Part shown: in pieces, positions 55,786-64,000 of the stretch | How the letters are laid out: each line of letters begins with the position of its first letter | Position numbering within the stretch: position 1 is the first letter of the stretch | Assembly (NCBI GenBank): GCA_965263365.1 | Contig: OZ253672.1 | Location: 806,001 to 870,000 of the forward strand | Length of the DNA stretch: 64,000 bases | From: CANMUM01 sp965263365 | GTDB taxonomy: Bacteria; Pseudomonadota; Alphaproteobacteria; Rhodobacterales; Rhodobacteraceae | Reading direction: 5' to 3' | The notes under the pieces: generated by a model | The model's input: only the letters and a program-made list of their open reading frames with translations | Told to the model about the DNA's origin: nothing | Database searches by the model: none | Program-made: the position numbers and the translations under genes

Positions 55786-58395
55786 CTATTTTTTTAATGC
55801 CATGAGAGCTGCGAAAGGATTGTCAGGGTCAATCGGCTTAACTTTTTTATGGTTATGTTTAGGCTTGCTATGTGATTTTCTGTTATTTTTTGTGATATCT
55901 TTTGGCTTAGATGTGTGTTTCTTTCGAGGCGCAGATTTAAATACATAGAAAGTTTCGCTGGTCGGTTCTTCAGATGTTGGGGCGTCTTCTTGTGACGACT
56001 CTTCTGTTTGTGTATTTACTTTTGTTTTTTCGCGTTCACCTTTTTCGACCGCAAAACCAATATTTTCCATAAGGTTGGCAAACTGATCATTGCTTAAGCC
56101 CGTGATGGAGAGCATATCTAGCTGTGTTTCAAAGCCATTTTTTGTATCTTGAAGGCGGATTAAATCGGCAAGTCGCTCAAGCATATCGACGCGAATGGCG
56201 CGCTCACCAACCAGTTTATATCCTGTCCGCGCATAATGCTGTGGCGTGTAGTTTTCTTGTTTAGGAACAGTCACAAGGCCCGCAGGAGGCGGCGTAATCG
56301 ATTCACTTTCTCCATTCCAAATTTCAAGCAATCTTATGCGAAATTGGGTAGGCGCAGGTTTCAAAAGGACAGGAATGAAAATCGTGTATTGACCGAACCG
56401 AACGCCATATTTTCGTAAAAGCGCGCGCTCGTCTTGTGTTAAAGATTTGATATCTGAGGCAATGGTTTCTCGCGGAATAACACCAAGGGCTTCGACAATC
56501 TGAAATCCAACACCTTTAACGAGCCCCGTTAAGTTTTCATTATCGGAGATTTTTTGCAGCGGCTCAAAAAGCTCTGCGATCCGTCTTTCAACCCAATGAT
56601 CGAGCCTGCGTTTGATTTTCTCTCTGATTTCAGGGGCAATATTTTCATCGGCAAAAATTTTGACATCAGGTTTGAATACGCTCGCACCTTTCGCAAGGGC
56701 ACCGATTAAATTTCCTTGCCATAAAATTCCGTTTTGCTCTGATAGTACGATGTCTTTGTCGCTTGATAAATAGAATTTTTCGGAGCGCAAATGATATATC
56801 GGGGCGAGGGCAGCCTGTGCGGCATTGCGAATGGTCTTGGCTTCTTCACCTTCTGCTTTAGGGTCAATTTCAAACTGGAACCCAATGAGGCGGCCAATAA
56901 AATTTCCATCAATTGACACTTCACCATTTTCGGTCACTTCAGCCATCAATTTTTCCTTCTCTCTCAGTCTCTTTCTCAGTTTAGAAGTGCGCGCATCCAC
57001 AAAACTCTGCATCAGTGATTCATGCAGCGCATCACTTATCTGGTCTTCTACAATACGTGTGCGCTTGCGCCAAGCCTCTGCGTCATTTAGCCAATTTTTT
57101 CTTTGAGCGATATAGGTCCAAGTGCGGATTTGCGATAATTTTCGCGCTAAAATCTCAATATTGTGATGTGGCCGCGCCAATTGCTCCACTTGGCTACGTA
57201 CATATTCGACGTTGATTCGCTTTGAGATGGAGCGAAGATCACGAAAAATGCGCTCAACAAGGGCGAGATGCTCACCTGATGCAAATTTCGGAAAATCAGG
57301 CAGGCCACAAACACTCCACAATAATTCGACCTCTTTAGACGATAGCTCATTATCTCCGTTAAGTTGATTAGCCATGTGACGCAATGCGCGGAGGTCATGA
57401 CTTTCGCGTGCGCGGTTGAAAAGGTCACTGGATGTGCGCTTTTCAAGACTTGAAATGAGTGTGCTAAGTGACCGAAAATCAAGCTGGCTATTGCGCCATT
57501 CAATCTTTTTGATTGCGGCAAATTGATGGGCCTCAACCGCGTCAATCGTTGCCTGTTCAAAGCGATCACAATTCGCAGTTGTGCCGAAATGACCATCCGT
57601 TTGAAAACGGCCAGCGCGGCCCGCGATTTGTGCAATTTCGTGGGGAAAGAGACTGCGCACTTTACGGCCATCGAATTTGTCAACACCCGCAAAAAAGACA
57701 TTTTTGATATCGAGATTCAGCCCAAGGCCGATCGCATCAGTTGCGACAATATAGTCGACTTGACCTGATTGATATAACTCGACTTGCGCATTCCGGGTCC
57801 GTGGGCTGAGCATTCCCATCACCACGGCCGCGCCCCCATGTTGGCGGCGCAAAAACTCGGCTGTGGCATAAACATGTTCGGCCGAAAAGGCGACGACTGC
57901 CGATCTTGGGGGAAGGTTACTCAGTTTTTTATGCCCAATCCAAGATAACTTTGATAATCGGTCGCTCGTTTCGATCTCGATATCCGAAAAGAGCTTTCTT
58001 AACATTGGTCGCATGGCGTGCGAGCCCAAGAAAACGGTCTCTTTTGTTCCGCGTGCATTTAATAGGCGATCAGTGAAAGTATGACCGCGCTCAAGGTCTG
58101 CACAAAGCTGAATTTCATCAATGATTACAACTTCTGCAACTTTTTCGATCGGCATGGCTTCAACCGTACAAATCCAATATTTGGCTTTGGGGCTTTCGAT
58201 GCGCTCTTCACCGGTTATCAATGCGACATGTTCTGGCGAGATTTGTGCGCAAACACGGTCGTAGACTTCGCGCGCAAGCAACCTGAGCGGGAGCCCCATA
58301 ATGCCACTGTTAAAGTGAAGCATACGCATAATCGCACGATGCGTTTTGCCTGTGTTCGTTGGCCCTAAGTCCGCGCGCAAACTTGCTTGACGCAT
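55786..58395 (-). CDS. Suv3-like DEAD-box RNA helicase
   Basis: 869 residues. Walker A ADLGPTNTGKTHRAIMRML (about 9-27), RLLAREVYDRVC, motif II VIIDEIQLCADLERGHTF (DEIQ), SHAMRPMLRKLF, motif V YIVATDAIGLGLNLDIKNVF and VI EIAQIAGRAGRFQTDGHFG. This is the alphaproteobacterial relative of mitochondrial SUV3, an RNA helicase of degradosomes. The C-terminal 150 residues are a charged, Lys/Thr-rich tail (APRKKHTSKPKDITKNNRKS) that may bind RNA. Divergent from mtgA. Confidence 0.9.
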   Translation of the reverse strand: MRQASLRADLGPTNTGKTHRAIMRMLHFNSGIMGLPLRLLAREVYDRVCAQISPEHVALITGEERIESPKAKYWICTVEAMPIEKVAEVVIIDEIQLCADLERGHTFTDRLLNARGTKETVFLGSHAMRPMLRKLFSDIEIETSDRLSKLSWIGHKKLSNLPPRSAVVAFSAEHVYATAEFLRRQHGGAAVVMGMLSPRTRNAQVELYQSGQVDYIVATDAIGLGLNLDIKNVFFAGVDKFDGRKVRSLFPHEIAQIAGRAGRFQTDGHFGTTANCDRFEQATIDAVEAHQFAAIKKIEWRNSQLDFRSLSTLISSLEKRTSSDLFNRARESHDLRALRHMANQLNGDNELSSKEVELLWSVCGLPDFPKFASGEHLALVERIFRDLRSISKRINVEYVRSQVEQLARPHHNIEILARKLSQIRTWTYIAQRKNWLNDAEAWRKRTRIVEDQISDALHESLMQSFVDARTSKLRKRLREKEKLMAEVTENGEVSIDGNFIGRLIGFQFEIDPKAEGEEAKTIRNAAQAALAPIYHLRSEKFYLSSDKDIVLSEQNGILWQGNLIGALAKGASVFKPDVKIFADENIAPEIREKIKRRLDHWVERRIAELFEPLQKISDNENLTGLVKGVGFQIVEALGVIPRETIASDIKSLTQDERALLRKYGVRFGQYTIFIPVLLKPAPTQFRIRLLEIWNGESESITPPPAGLVTVPKQENYTPQHYARTGYKLVGERAIRVDMLERLADLIRLQDTKNGFETQLDMLSITGLSNDQFANLMENIGFAVEKGEREKTKVNTQTEESSQEDAPTSEEPTSETFYVFKSAPRKKHTSKPKDITKNNRKSHSKPKHNHKKVKPIDPDNPFAALMALKK

Positions 58396-58473
58396 TTTTT
58401 ATCTCCTTGCTGTATTTACTTATCGCGTTGTTTCGGCGATGAACAGATGGAATAGGTTAAAAGTATAATTCAA

Positions 58474-59151
58474 ATGTCGCGTGTCATCTTTTACTACGCT
58501 TATAAGTGCCTAAAATATCTCGTTTTGCTTCTTGTCATTTCACTGATTTGGGCGCGTTTTTTGCCCATTCCGACGACCTTTTACATGATGAGTGAACGCG
58601 CAAAGCTCGGCGAAATAAAACGGGACTGGATTGACACTAGCGATTTAAGGCCTGAAGTTTACGCCACAATTATCGCAAGCGAAGACTCTGGATTTTGCAA
58701 TCACAGCGGCGTTGAGTGGGGTGTATTATTTGAGGTCATTAGACAAGGCGGCGAGAGAGGGGGGTCAACGATTTCTCAGCAAACCGTCAAAAATCTGTAC
58801 CTTTGGCATGGAAAATCAAGAGTGAGCAAAACTATTCGAAAAGCGATCGAAATTCCGTTAACTTTGATTGTTGATCTGGCACTTCCTAAGGAGAGAATTC
58901 TCGAAATTTATCTCAATATTGTTGAATTTGATGCAGGCGTATTTGGGATTGAGGCGGCCGCTTTGCATCATTTTGGCGTGAGTGCGGACGCACTTTCATC
59001 ACGTCAAATCGCATTGCTCACGGCCGTGCTGCCAAACCCAAAAGGTTATTCGGCTGTGCCACCTGGGAACTATGTGAATCAACGCGCCAAAGAGATTGAA
59101 AAGGGGGCGCAAGATATTATTTCCACGCATCTTAACCATTGTTTGAACTAA
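58474..59151 (+). CDS. mtgA: monofunctional peptidoglycan transglycosylase MtgA
   Basis: 225 residues. One N-terminal membrane anchor (YLVLLLVISLIWARFLPI), then a glycosyltransferase family 51 domain with the catalytic Glu in IASEDSGFCNHSGVEW, the GGSTISQQTVKNLYLWHGKS motif, RKAIEIPLTLIVDLALPKER and ILEIYLNIVEFDAG. It polymerises lipid II into glycan strands and lacks a transpeptidase domain. Confidence 0.92.
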   Translation: MSRVIFYYAYKCLKYLVLLLVISLIWARFLPIPTTFYMMSERAKLGEIKRDWIDTSDLRPEVYATIIASEDSGFCNHSGVEWGVLFEVIRQGGERGGSTISQQTVKNLYLWHGKSRVSKTIRKAIEIPLTLIVDLALPKERILEIYLNIVEFDAGVFGIEAAALHHFGVSADALSSRQIALLTAVLPNPKGYSAVPPGNYVNQRAKEIEKGAQDIISTHLNHCLN

Positions 59152-59187
59152 ATCAACTATTTATATTTACGATTTAATAATGAAATC

Positions 59188-59955
59188 ATGATATTTTCTA
59201 AGCACCAATCGTTAAGCTTAGGAGTTTGCGTGATAAATGCACTAAAAATGCTGTTACTATTCCCCTTTGCCTCAATATTGAGCGCAATTGATATGGTGAA
59301 TGTTCAAACCGCAATTGAAAATGAAATCAATACGCGGCAAGAATGTATGCCTGTGCCCATGCGTTATTTTTTAGAATATCAACCGCAAAGCCTAAATTTC
59401 GTACAAGATCGCGGCGTTATGAGTGCGATTGATGTGAAGTCGAGCCGCGTCATTCAACCCGAAACCGCGGTTCAAATTCAAAGCTATGTGAATAAAGGTA
59501 TCTATGAAGTTTTGTCTATGGAGCCTGGTCGCGACGAAAAACAATTGGTTCAAATTGAGATTGATCAACAATGGTTGGATGAAAACTCTGAAAGCATACA
59601 GCAAATTGATGTTGCAACCATTTGTGTGGACATTGGGCGACTACGGTCAGTCGTGCATTTAGAATTTATGCCAATTGTTGAAATTCATGACAGCTTACTA
59701 AAAGCCGAGTTTGAAAATTTATACCTTATCAAATCACAATATAATTTTGACTTTACGAATGCCTATGTCACCTTGTCCCAAGGAAACCCGCTACTGAGCG
59801 AAGGTGAATTTCATTCGAGACGGAAAAGTTATTTTCTTATTGAGATGAACGGCGATAATCTTGAAGAATTGCACCACATCATCAGCGCTGCAAGTTTTGA
59901 AGATGTGAATTTAATGAGTGCGCTCAATCGTATTTTGAGGGAAAAATATTTATAA
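59188..59955 (+). CDS. hypothetical exported protein
   Basis: 255 residues with a hydrophobic N-terminus (SLGVCVINALKMLLLFPFAS) that could be a signal peptide or anchor, then a mostly beta/alpha mature domain: NTRQECMPVPMRYFLEYQPQ, RVIQPETAVQIQSYVNKGIY and NFDFTNAYVTLSQGNPLLS. No catalytic motif is recognised. It starts 36 nt after mtgA and may be co-transcribed, which suggests an envelope role. Unknown family. Confidence 0.6.
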   Translation: MIFSKHQSLSLGVCVINALKMLLLFPFASILSAIDMVNVQTAIENEINTRQECMPVPMRYFLEYQPQSLNFVQDRGVMSAIDVKSSRVIQPETAVQIQSYVNKGIYEVLSMEPGRDEKQLVQIEIDQQWLDENSESIQQIDVATICVDIGRLRSVVHLEFMPIVEIHDSLLKAEFENLYLIKSQYNFDFTNAYVTLSQGNPLLSEGEFHSRRKSYFLIEMNGDNLEELHHIISAASFEDVNLMSALNRILREKYL

Positions 59956-60043
59956 ATATTGATGAATGAATCCATATAGGCTACCGGTCATAGAAATGAC
60001 ATGAACATAATATTCGTGATGGATATGAACGCGGAGCCATTCT

Positions 60044-60799
60044 ATGAACCTAGACTTTCTTCTCATAAACGATCAAAAAATAGCTTTTTCATTTGGCAAC
60101 TATGATCAAAACGCGAGTAATCCAATTCTCGTTTATCTCGGTGGTCTTGCTTCATCATTGGATGGCACGAAAGCCAGCTTGATAGATGACTGGGCAAAAA
60201 AACGCGGCTACGACTGCTTGCGATTTGATTACCGGGGGCATGGTTCAAGTGATGGAAAATTCACTGATTTTGGTGTCGCTGATTGGGTTGAGGACGCCCA
60301 GCAGGTCGTCGAGCGCATTGCAAAGCGAAATGTTATATTGATCGGCTCCTCGATGGGCGGATGGGTTGGCACATGCCTTTTAAAGCGAATTCCTCAAAAA
60401 ATTTCGGGCTTCATCGGAATTGCAGTCGCGCCTGATTTTGTTGACCGTGAATTTTTACCGCAAATAACTGATCAACAGATTGAAGAGGCGAAAGCGGGAA
60501 AAATAATTGAAATACCCTCAGAAGGTTATCCTGAGCCTTATTATATCAGTCATGCAATGATTTCGCGCAGTCGCGAGGTAAATGTTCTCTCAAGTCAAAT
60601 TTCGGCGAATTGCCCAGTTAGATTGCTTCATGGCCTCTCTGACCATATTGTCAAACCGGAAATTGGCCTTGCACTTGCACAGCACATTGAAACAAATAAT
60701 CTTAAAATTGAATACCTTAAAGGTGCTGACCACGGATTTTCATGCGCGCAAGGAATGCAGCTGATTTTTGATAAGATTGATGAAATTGTTAAGTTTTAA
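60044..60799 (+). CDS. alpha/beta hydrolase
   Basis: 251 residues. Nucleophile elbow ILIGSSMGGWVGTCLLKRI (Ser in GSSMGG), oxyanion/entry strand LRFDYRGHGSSDGKFTDFG, acid in HGLSDHIVKPEIG and His in KGADHGFSCAQG. The catalytic triad is complete. Resembles the small cytosolic alphaproteobacterial esterases related to mammalian ABHD10. Substrate unknown. GGAG precedes the ATG. It converges on the small membrane gene with an 11-base overlap. Confidence 0.85.
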   Translation: MNLDFLLINDQKIAFSFGNYDQNASNPILVYLGGLASSLDGTKASLIDDWAKKRGYDCLRFDYRGHGSSDGKFTDFGVADWVEDAQQVVERIAKRNVILIGSSMGGWVGTCLLKRIPQKISGFIGIAVAPDFVDREFLPQITDQQIEEAKAGKIIEIPSEGYPEPYYISHAMISRSREVNVLSSQISANCPVRLLHGLSDHIVKPEIGLALAQHIETNNLKIEYLKGADHGFSCAQGMQLIFDKIDEIVKF

Positions 60800-61007
60800 A
60801 CAGTGTGAAGTTCAAAATAACCATCACAAGCCCGAGTGTCGAAATCCCAATTCCTGCAAAATTGAGTATAATTAATCGGGATATTTTCGCGCGCTTTTCG
60901 TCTTCATCATGAAGTTTCGAGATCGCTTTCGCCTTGATTGCCATATAAAAAAGTACAGCGACGCCTGCGAGCGTAATCAAAATCCCCAAAACCAACAACG
61001 TACTCAT
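60789..61007 (-). CDS. two-span small membrane protein
   Basis: 72 residues from MSTLLVLGILITLAGVAVLF; ATG at 61007 with GGAAA upstream. The first membrane span is at about 2-23 and the second (LIILNFAGIGISTLGLVMVI) at about 45-64, joined by a charged loop (KLHDEDEKRAKISR). Function unknown. Confidence 0.65.
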   Translation of the reverse strand: MSTLLVLGILITLAGVAVLFYMAIKAKAISKLHDEDEKRAKISRLIILNFAGIGISTLGLVMVILNFTLFKT

Positions 61008-61013
61008 TGACAA

Positions 61014-61560
61014 AATTTCCTAAATTAAATTACGATTTCAAAATCATGACTTTGCGGCGTTCATATCGTGATTCAATTGATTTATGAAGTGCTTTTTTAT
61101 TGGCTGTTAAATGCACGTCTTCCTGATAGCTTTGCGATTAGTCTGCAATGCGAACAATTTCATCTGCAGTTGCGTTCTTTGTGCAGATAAAATAATTCTC
61201 TCAACTGGAATAAATGGATTAGTTTTTGGCACAGTTTTATTTTGGGTTTTTTGGTACATTGCAAGAAAAAAGACAATTTTGATAGGTATGGATGCCGACA
61301 AAATTTACAGCGCTATATTTCCTAATAATAATTCATAAAAAGAGCGGATCGCGATGAAATTTAGAGAATGGATAAATACTTCTAGTTACACTTAGCGTTA
61401 GGGTTAATTTTGTTTATCATTGGGGGATATTTGGCGAACGTTCTCACGCTTCAAGGGGCAACTATTAGCTGGATAGGATCAATTTTAATTGCTCTCGGAA
61501 GCATAATATTCGGTAATTCACTTTCTTAACTGAAACCAGAAACGAAAAGTCCTTGGCTAA
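61014..61560 (+). other. remnant region with short membrane-protein-like fragments
   Basis: An ORF at 61111-61338 (75 residues, MHVFLIALRLVCNANNFICS, hydrophobic around INGLVFGTVLFWVFWYI) and a fragment at 61353-61530, where a start is followed by a stop and then LILFIIGGYLANVLTLQGAT in another frame. These may be decayed small membrane-protein genes. I cannot support an intact gene. Confidence 0.35.
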
Positions 61561-61595
61561 ATTTAGCTATTAGTTCCAGTAGAAATATTTATACC

Positions 61596-61817
61596 GTGAT
61601 TGATGACCTAGATCGATACAAAAATGAAAATCTACCAAACTGTGATGAAACCACAAGTAGTGCTGTTACTGAATTTTGCAAACAAACTAAGAGTTCAATT
61701 CAAAGTCACATAAGCCATTTTCAAAACATCGCCGAAGACTGGTATGATTTTATTGAGAATAATTGCGTTGATTGTACCGTCGCATTTGAACGTATTGATC
61801 TTGGTAGAGATGAGTAA
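61596..61817 (+). CDS. small hypothetical protein, possibly fragment
   Basis: 73 residues with a GTG start: MIDDLDRYKNENLPNCDETT, then SSAVTEFCKQTKSSIQSHIS and DWYDFIENNCVDCTVAFERI. Four Cys, acidic. The frame stays open to 61531 (codon CTG) without a better start. It overlaps the next gene by 8 bases. Unknown function. Confidence 0.4.
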   Translation: MIDDLDRYKNENLPNCDETTSSAVTEFCKQTKSSIQSHISHFQNIAEDWYDFIENNCVDCTVAFERIDLGRDE

Positions 61818-62034
61818 AGAAAAAGAGTTAAATATGGGAGATAAGATTGTGTATGAAAATGTAAATCAAGCAAAGAAAAAAGCAGAAACGGCGTATTCTG
61901 AATTTCGTAAGTGTCTTGAAGATAACGGATTGCCTAAAAGTAAGGAAGACCCGAGATGGCATAGGCTCATTGAATTATCTGATCGCGCCAATGAACTTAT
62001 GGATGATTATGATTATGCGAAGATGATAGAGTAA
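61810..62034 (+). CDS. small helical hypothetical protein
   Basis: 74 residues from MSKEKELNMGDKIVYENVNQ; an inner ATG at 61834 (MGDKIVYEN) with AAGAG upstream is an alternative. Nearly all helix (QAKKKAETAYSEFRKCLEDN, RANELMDDYDYAKMIE). No family is recognised. It is followed immediately by another small ORF. Confidence 0.45.
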   Translation: MSKEKELNMGDKIVYENVNQAKKKAETAYSEFRKCLEDNGLPKSKEDPRWHRLIELSDRANELMDDYDYAKMIE

Positions 62035-62211
62035 TTGAAAATCGGAGCTAGACTATCCAAAGAAACATTTAAAAAACGACTTCAAGGATTAATGGAAGAT
62101 TGGAAAATTCAAATGAACGCAAAAGCAATTGCAAAAATATTTGGATTTGGGAGTGGTCGCCAAGACTTGATGAGCAGAATGGGGTTCGGTTTGTTTTTTA
62201 GAGGAAAGTAG
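62035..62211 (+). CDS. possible small protein with TTG start
   Basis: 58 residues beginning KIGARLSKETFKKRLQGLME and ending MGFGLFFRGK, basic and helical. It begins right after the previous stop and has no Shine-Dalgarno, so it may be a read-through tail or a relic of one longer gene with 61810-62034. Confidence 0.25.
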   Translation: MKIGARLSKETFKKRLQGLMEDWKIQMNAKAIAKIFGFGSGRQDLMSRMGFGLFFRGK

Positions 62212-62276
62212 ATCAGAAAAGGCGCGGCTGAGTGAATTTTAGGCGCAAGATATTTCTAAAAAATCTGTGCCAAAAT

Positions 62277-62298
62277 AAAAAACCGCCCGTGGGGGCGG
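62277..62298 (-). terminator. rho-independent terminator of nrdJ
   Basis: On the minus strand CCGCCC-CCAC-GGGCGG is followed by TTTTTTATTTTGG, 26-47 nt after the nrdJ stop: a 6-bp GC stem plus U-tract. Confidence 0.88.
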
Positions 62299-62323
62299 CT
62301 TTCCGATTTTTATGCGTACAATT

Positions 62324-64000
62324 TTACGAGCAACCTGTCGTCGAGCCGCATGTGTTACACTTTAGGCAAGTTCCATTGCGCACGAGTGTAAAGTTTTGAC
62401 ACTCAGAACAAGGATCACCCTCATACCCTTGCATTTTTGCGACAGAGCGCGCGTCCATTTTTTCGGTCTTTTCCTTTGGCTTAACCGCGGCGGGCTCGGC
62501 ACTCTTCACAACAGTCGCTGTCTGCGGTTCAATATTCACAGAAGCACTCTGAATGTTGAGCGTATTGATATCTTCTGGCATGCGATTGCGCAAATATCCA
62601 GTTGAAGATATTTTTCTAAGCATTTGAATAGATTGATCTTCTTCAGACGTGTACTTGATGTTGGAAACACCTTCTTCAACCCCGCGCCCCATTTCGCCCA
62701 ATGTCTGCCCTTGAGGCTTAACATGGGCCAGATCATCGCGTTCAAGATAGCTGACCGCGAGTTCACGGAATATATAATCCAAAATTGAGGTTGCGTTCTT
62801 GATGCTATCATTTCCTTGAACGAGGCCAGCAGGCTCAAAACGCGTAAATGTGAAAGCATCGACAAACTCATCCAGCGGAACACCATATTGAAGGCCTACC
62901 GAAACGGCGATCGCAAAATTATTCATCATCGCGCGGAAGGCTGCCCCTTCTTTATGCATATCAATAAAAATTTCGCCGAGTTTGCCGTCTTCATATTCGC
63001 CTGTGCGCAAGTAAACTTTATGACCGCCCACAATTGCTTTTTGCGTATAGCCACGCCGACGCTCAGGAAGTTTTGAACGTTGACGGGCAACTTCCTTCAC
63101 GATGATTTTTTCGACAATTTTCTCTGCTAAAACTTGAGCGCGCTCGCCTTGAGGCGCGTCTGCGAGTGTTTCTTCTAAATCCTCATCGTCTTCAATCAGT
63201 GCAGACGAGAGGGGTTGGCTCAGTTTGGAACCATCGCGGTAAAGCGCATTCGCTTTGACACCAAGTGACCAAGAGAGTTCATAAGCTTCTTTACAATCCT
63301 CAATTGTTGCAGAGTTCGGCATATTAATCGTTTTGGAAATCGCACCCGAAATAAAGCTTTGTGCTGCCGCCATCATATGAATATGGCTTTCAACTGAGAG
63401 GTAGCGCTTACCGATTTTGCCGCAAGGGTTGGCGCAATCAAACACAGGCAAATGCTCGTCTTTGAGTTTCGGTGCGCCTTCAAGCGTCATTGTGCCGCAA
63501 ACATAGTTGTTACAATCTTGGATTTGCGCTTTGCTAAATCCGAGATGAGCGAGGAGATCAAAGCTTGGGTCGTTCAATTTTTCTTCAGGGATACCGAGCG
63601 TATTAACACAAAAGTCCTTCCCTAACGTCCACTGATTAAATACGAATTTGATATCAAAAGCTGTCGGGAGCGATTCTTCGATTTTTTCGATTTCAGCTTT
63701 GGAAAACCCGTGCCCAATCAATGAAGTATGGTTGATGAACGGCGCTGTTGCCATTGTCCCATGTCCGACTGCATATTTGATAATGTTCTCGATATCTGCA
63801 TCTGCATAACCAAGATTGGAGAGCGCCTCGGGAACCGAGCGGTTAATAATTTTAAAATATCCACCGCCAGCTAGCTTTTTGAATTTTACGAGCGCGAAAT
63901 CTGGCTCAATTCCGGTTGTATCGCAGTCCATGACAAGACCAATCGTACCCGTTGGTGCGATCACCGAGACTTGAGCATTGCGGAACCCTTTTTCTTCGCC
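62324..64000 (-). CDS. nrdJ: B12-dependent (class II) ribonucleotide reductase NrdJ, N-terminus outside window
   Basis: 559 C-terminal residues are visible and the frame continues past the right edge. Core motifs: VIAPTGTIGLVMDCDTTGIE (active-site loop), CGTMTLEGAP, MPNSATIEDCKEAYELSWSL and GVKANALYRDGSKLSQPL. The C-terminal third has the extended domain of alphaproteobacterial NrdJ (GRGVEEGVSNIKYTSEEDQS, a dsRNA/zinc-type tail) and ends with DPCSECQNFTLVRNGTCLKC, NTCGSTTGCS: the Cys-rich tail that passes electrons to the active site. Makes deoxynucleotides without oxygen dependence. Confidence 0.95.
   Translation of the reverse strand, partial: GEEKGFRNAQVSVIAPTGTIGLVMDCDTTGIEPDFALVKFKKLAGGGYFKIINRSVPEALSNLGYADADIENIIKYAVGHGTMATAPFINHTSLIGHGFSKAEIEKIEESLPTAFDIKFVFNQWTLGKDFCVNTLGIPEEKLNDPSFDLLAHLGFSKAQIQDCNNYVCGTMTLEGAPKLKDEHLPVFDCANPCGKIGKRYLSVESHIHMMAAAQSFISGAISKTINMPNSATIEDCKEAYELSWSLGVKANALYRDGSKLSQPLSSALIEDDEDLEETLADAPQGERAQVLAEKIVEKIIVKEVARQRSKLPERRRGYTQKAIVGGHKVYLRTGEYEDGKLGEIFIDMHKEGAAFRAMMNNFAIAVSVGLQYGVPLDEFVDAFTFTRFEPAGLVQGNDSIKNATSILDYIFRELAVSYLERDDLAHVKPQGQTLGEMGRGVEEGVSNIKYTSEEDQSIQMLRKISSTGYLRNRMPEDINTLNIQSASVNIEPQTATVVKSAEPAAVKPKEKTEKMDARSVAKMQGYEGDPCSECQNFTLVRNGTCLKCNTCGSTTGCS

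Overview
The window is a piece of an alphaproteobacterial chromosome with moderate to low GC and two mobile elements stacked in tandem at one tRNA-Thr gene. The host assignment rests on family resemblance only: a Suv3-like helicase / S4 / 7Fe ferredoxin operon, pcm next to tolC, a frcBCAK-type sugar importer with a ROK regulator, and a B12-dependent ribonucleotide reductase. The genus cannot be named from the sequence.

Layout. (1) 1-1289: core genes, with the 5' part of murA and a small basic protein upstream of it. (2) 1290-38006: an intact tRNA-Thr(GGT) whose 3' half is the left attachment site of a complete-looking temperate tailed phage of podovirus type (52-bp direct repeats at 1319-1370 and 37955-38006). 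The leftward arm runs from a repressor switch near 27.1 kb: Cro-like regulator, primase-helicase, a phage NusG paralogue, HNH, terminase, portal, scaffold, SU10-type capsid, tail/ejection proteins, lytic transglycosylase, tail fibre, lysis. The rightward arm carries small unknown early genes, a RecB/Cas4-like nuclease, an Enc34-type ssDNA-binding protein, a Tad2-type anti-Thoeris protein, DNA polymerase A, VRR-NUC, HNH, an SF2 helicase, a putative excisionase and an integrase. (3) 38007-49326: an older, decaying second element that ends in a 4-mismatch copy of the same att sequence. It holds a broken MobV-like relaxase, hipB with a ruined hipA, two transposase fragments, an intact frcBCAK-like importer operon with its ROK regulator, and a broken tyrosine integrase beside the terminal att copy. 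(4) 49327-64000: core genes: tRNA-Cys, three perfect 30-bp repeats, pcm-tolC, a hisN-like phosphatase, hydrolases, SCP2 protein, ferredoxin, S4 protein, Suv3-like helicase, mtgA, small unknown genes and the 3' part of nrdJ.

How the phage genes fit together. A LexA-type autocleavable repressor (27184) and a Cro-like protein (27097) diverge from an 86-bp region in which both start codons lie 6-7 nt after a -10 box, so both messages look leaderless. GCGCACAT operators sit in that region and again about 0.8 kb away, over the promoter of the rightward operon, which suggests one repressor controls both arms and possibly loops DNA. A cluster of ATCCGCGCC repeats beside the primase-helicase gene looks like an iteron-type origin. 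A NusG paralogue encoded just before the packaging genes is a good candidate for a late-gene processivity factor. Two genes on the strand opposite to the late operon (9004 and 21322) look like morons.

Best leads: the two-locus leaderless switch, the iteron cluster, the Tad2 cassette between two hairpins, the 18-residue helical repeat protein (10460-12124), the phage NusG paralogue, and the tandem att arrangement with its decayed inner element.
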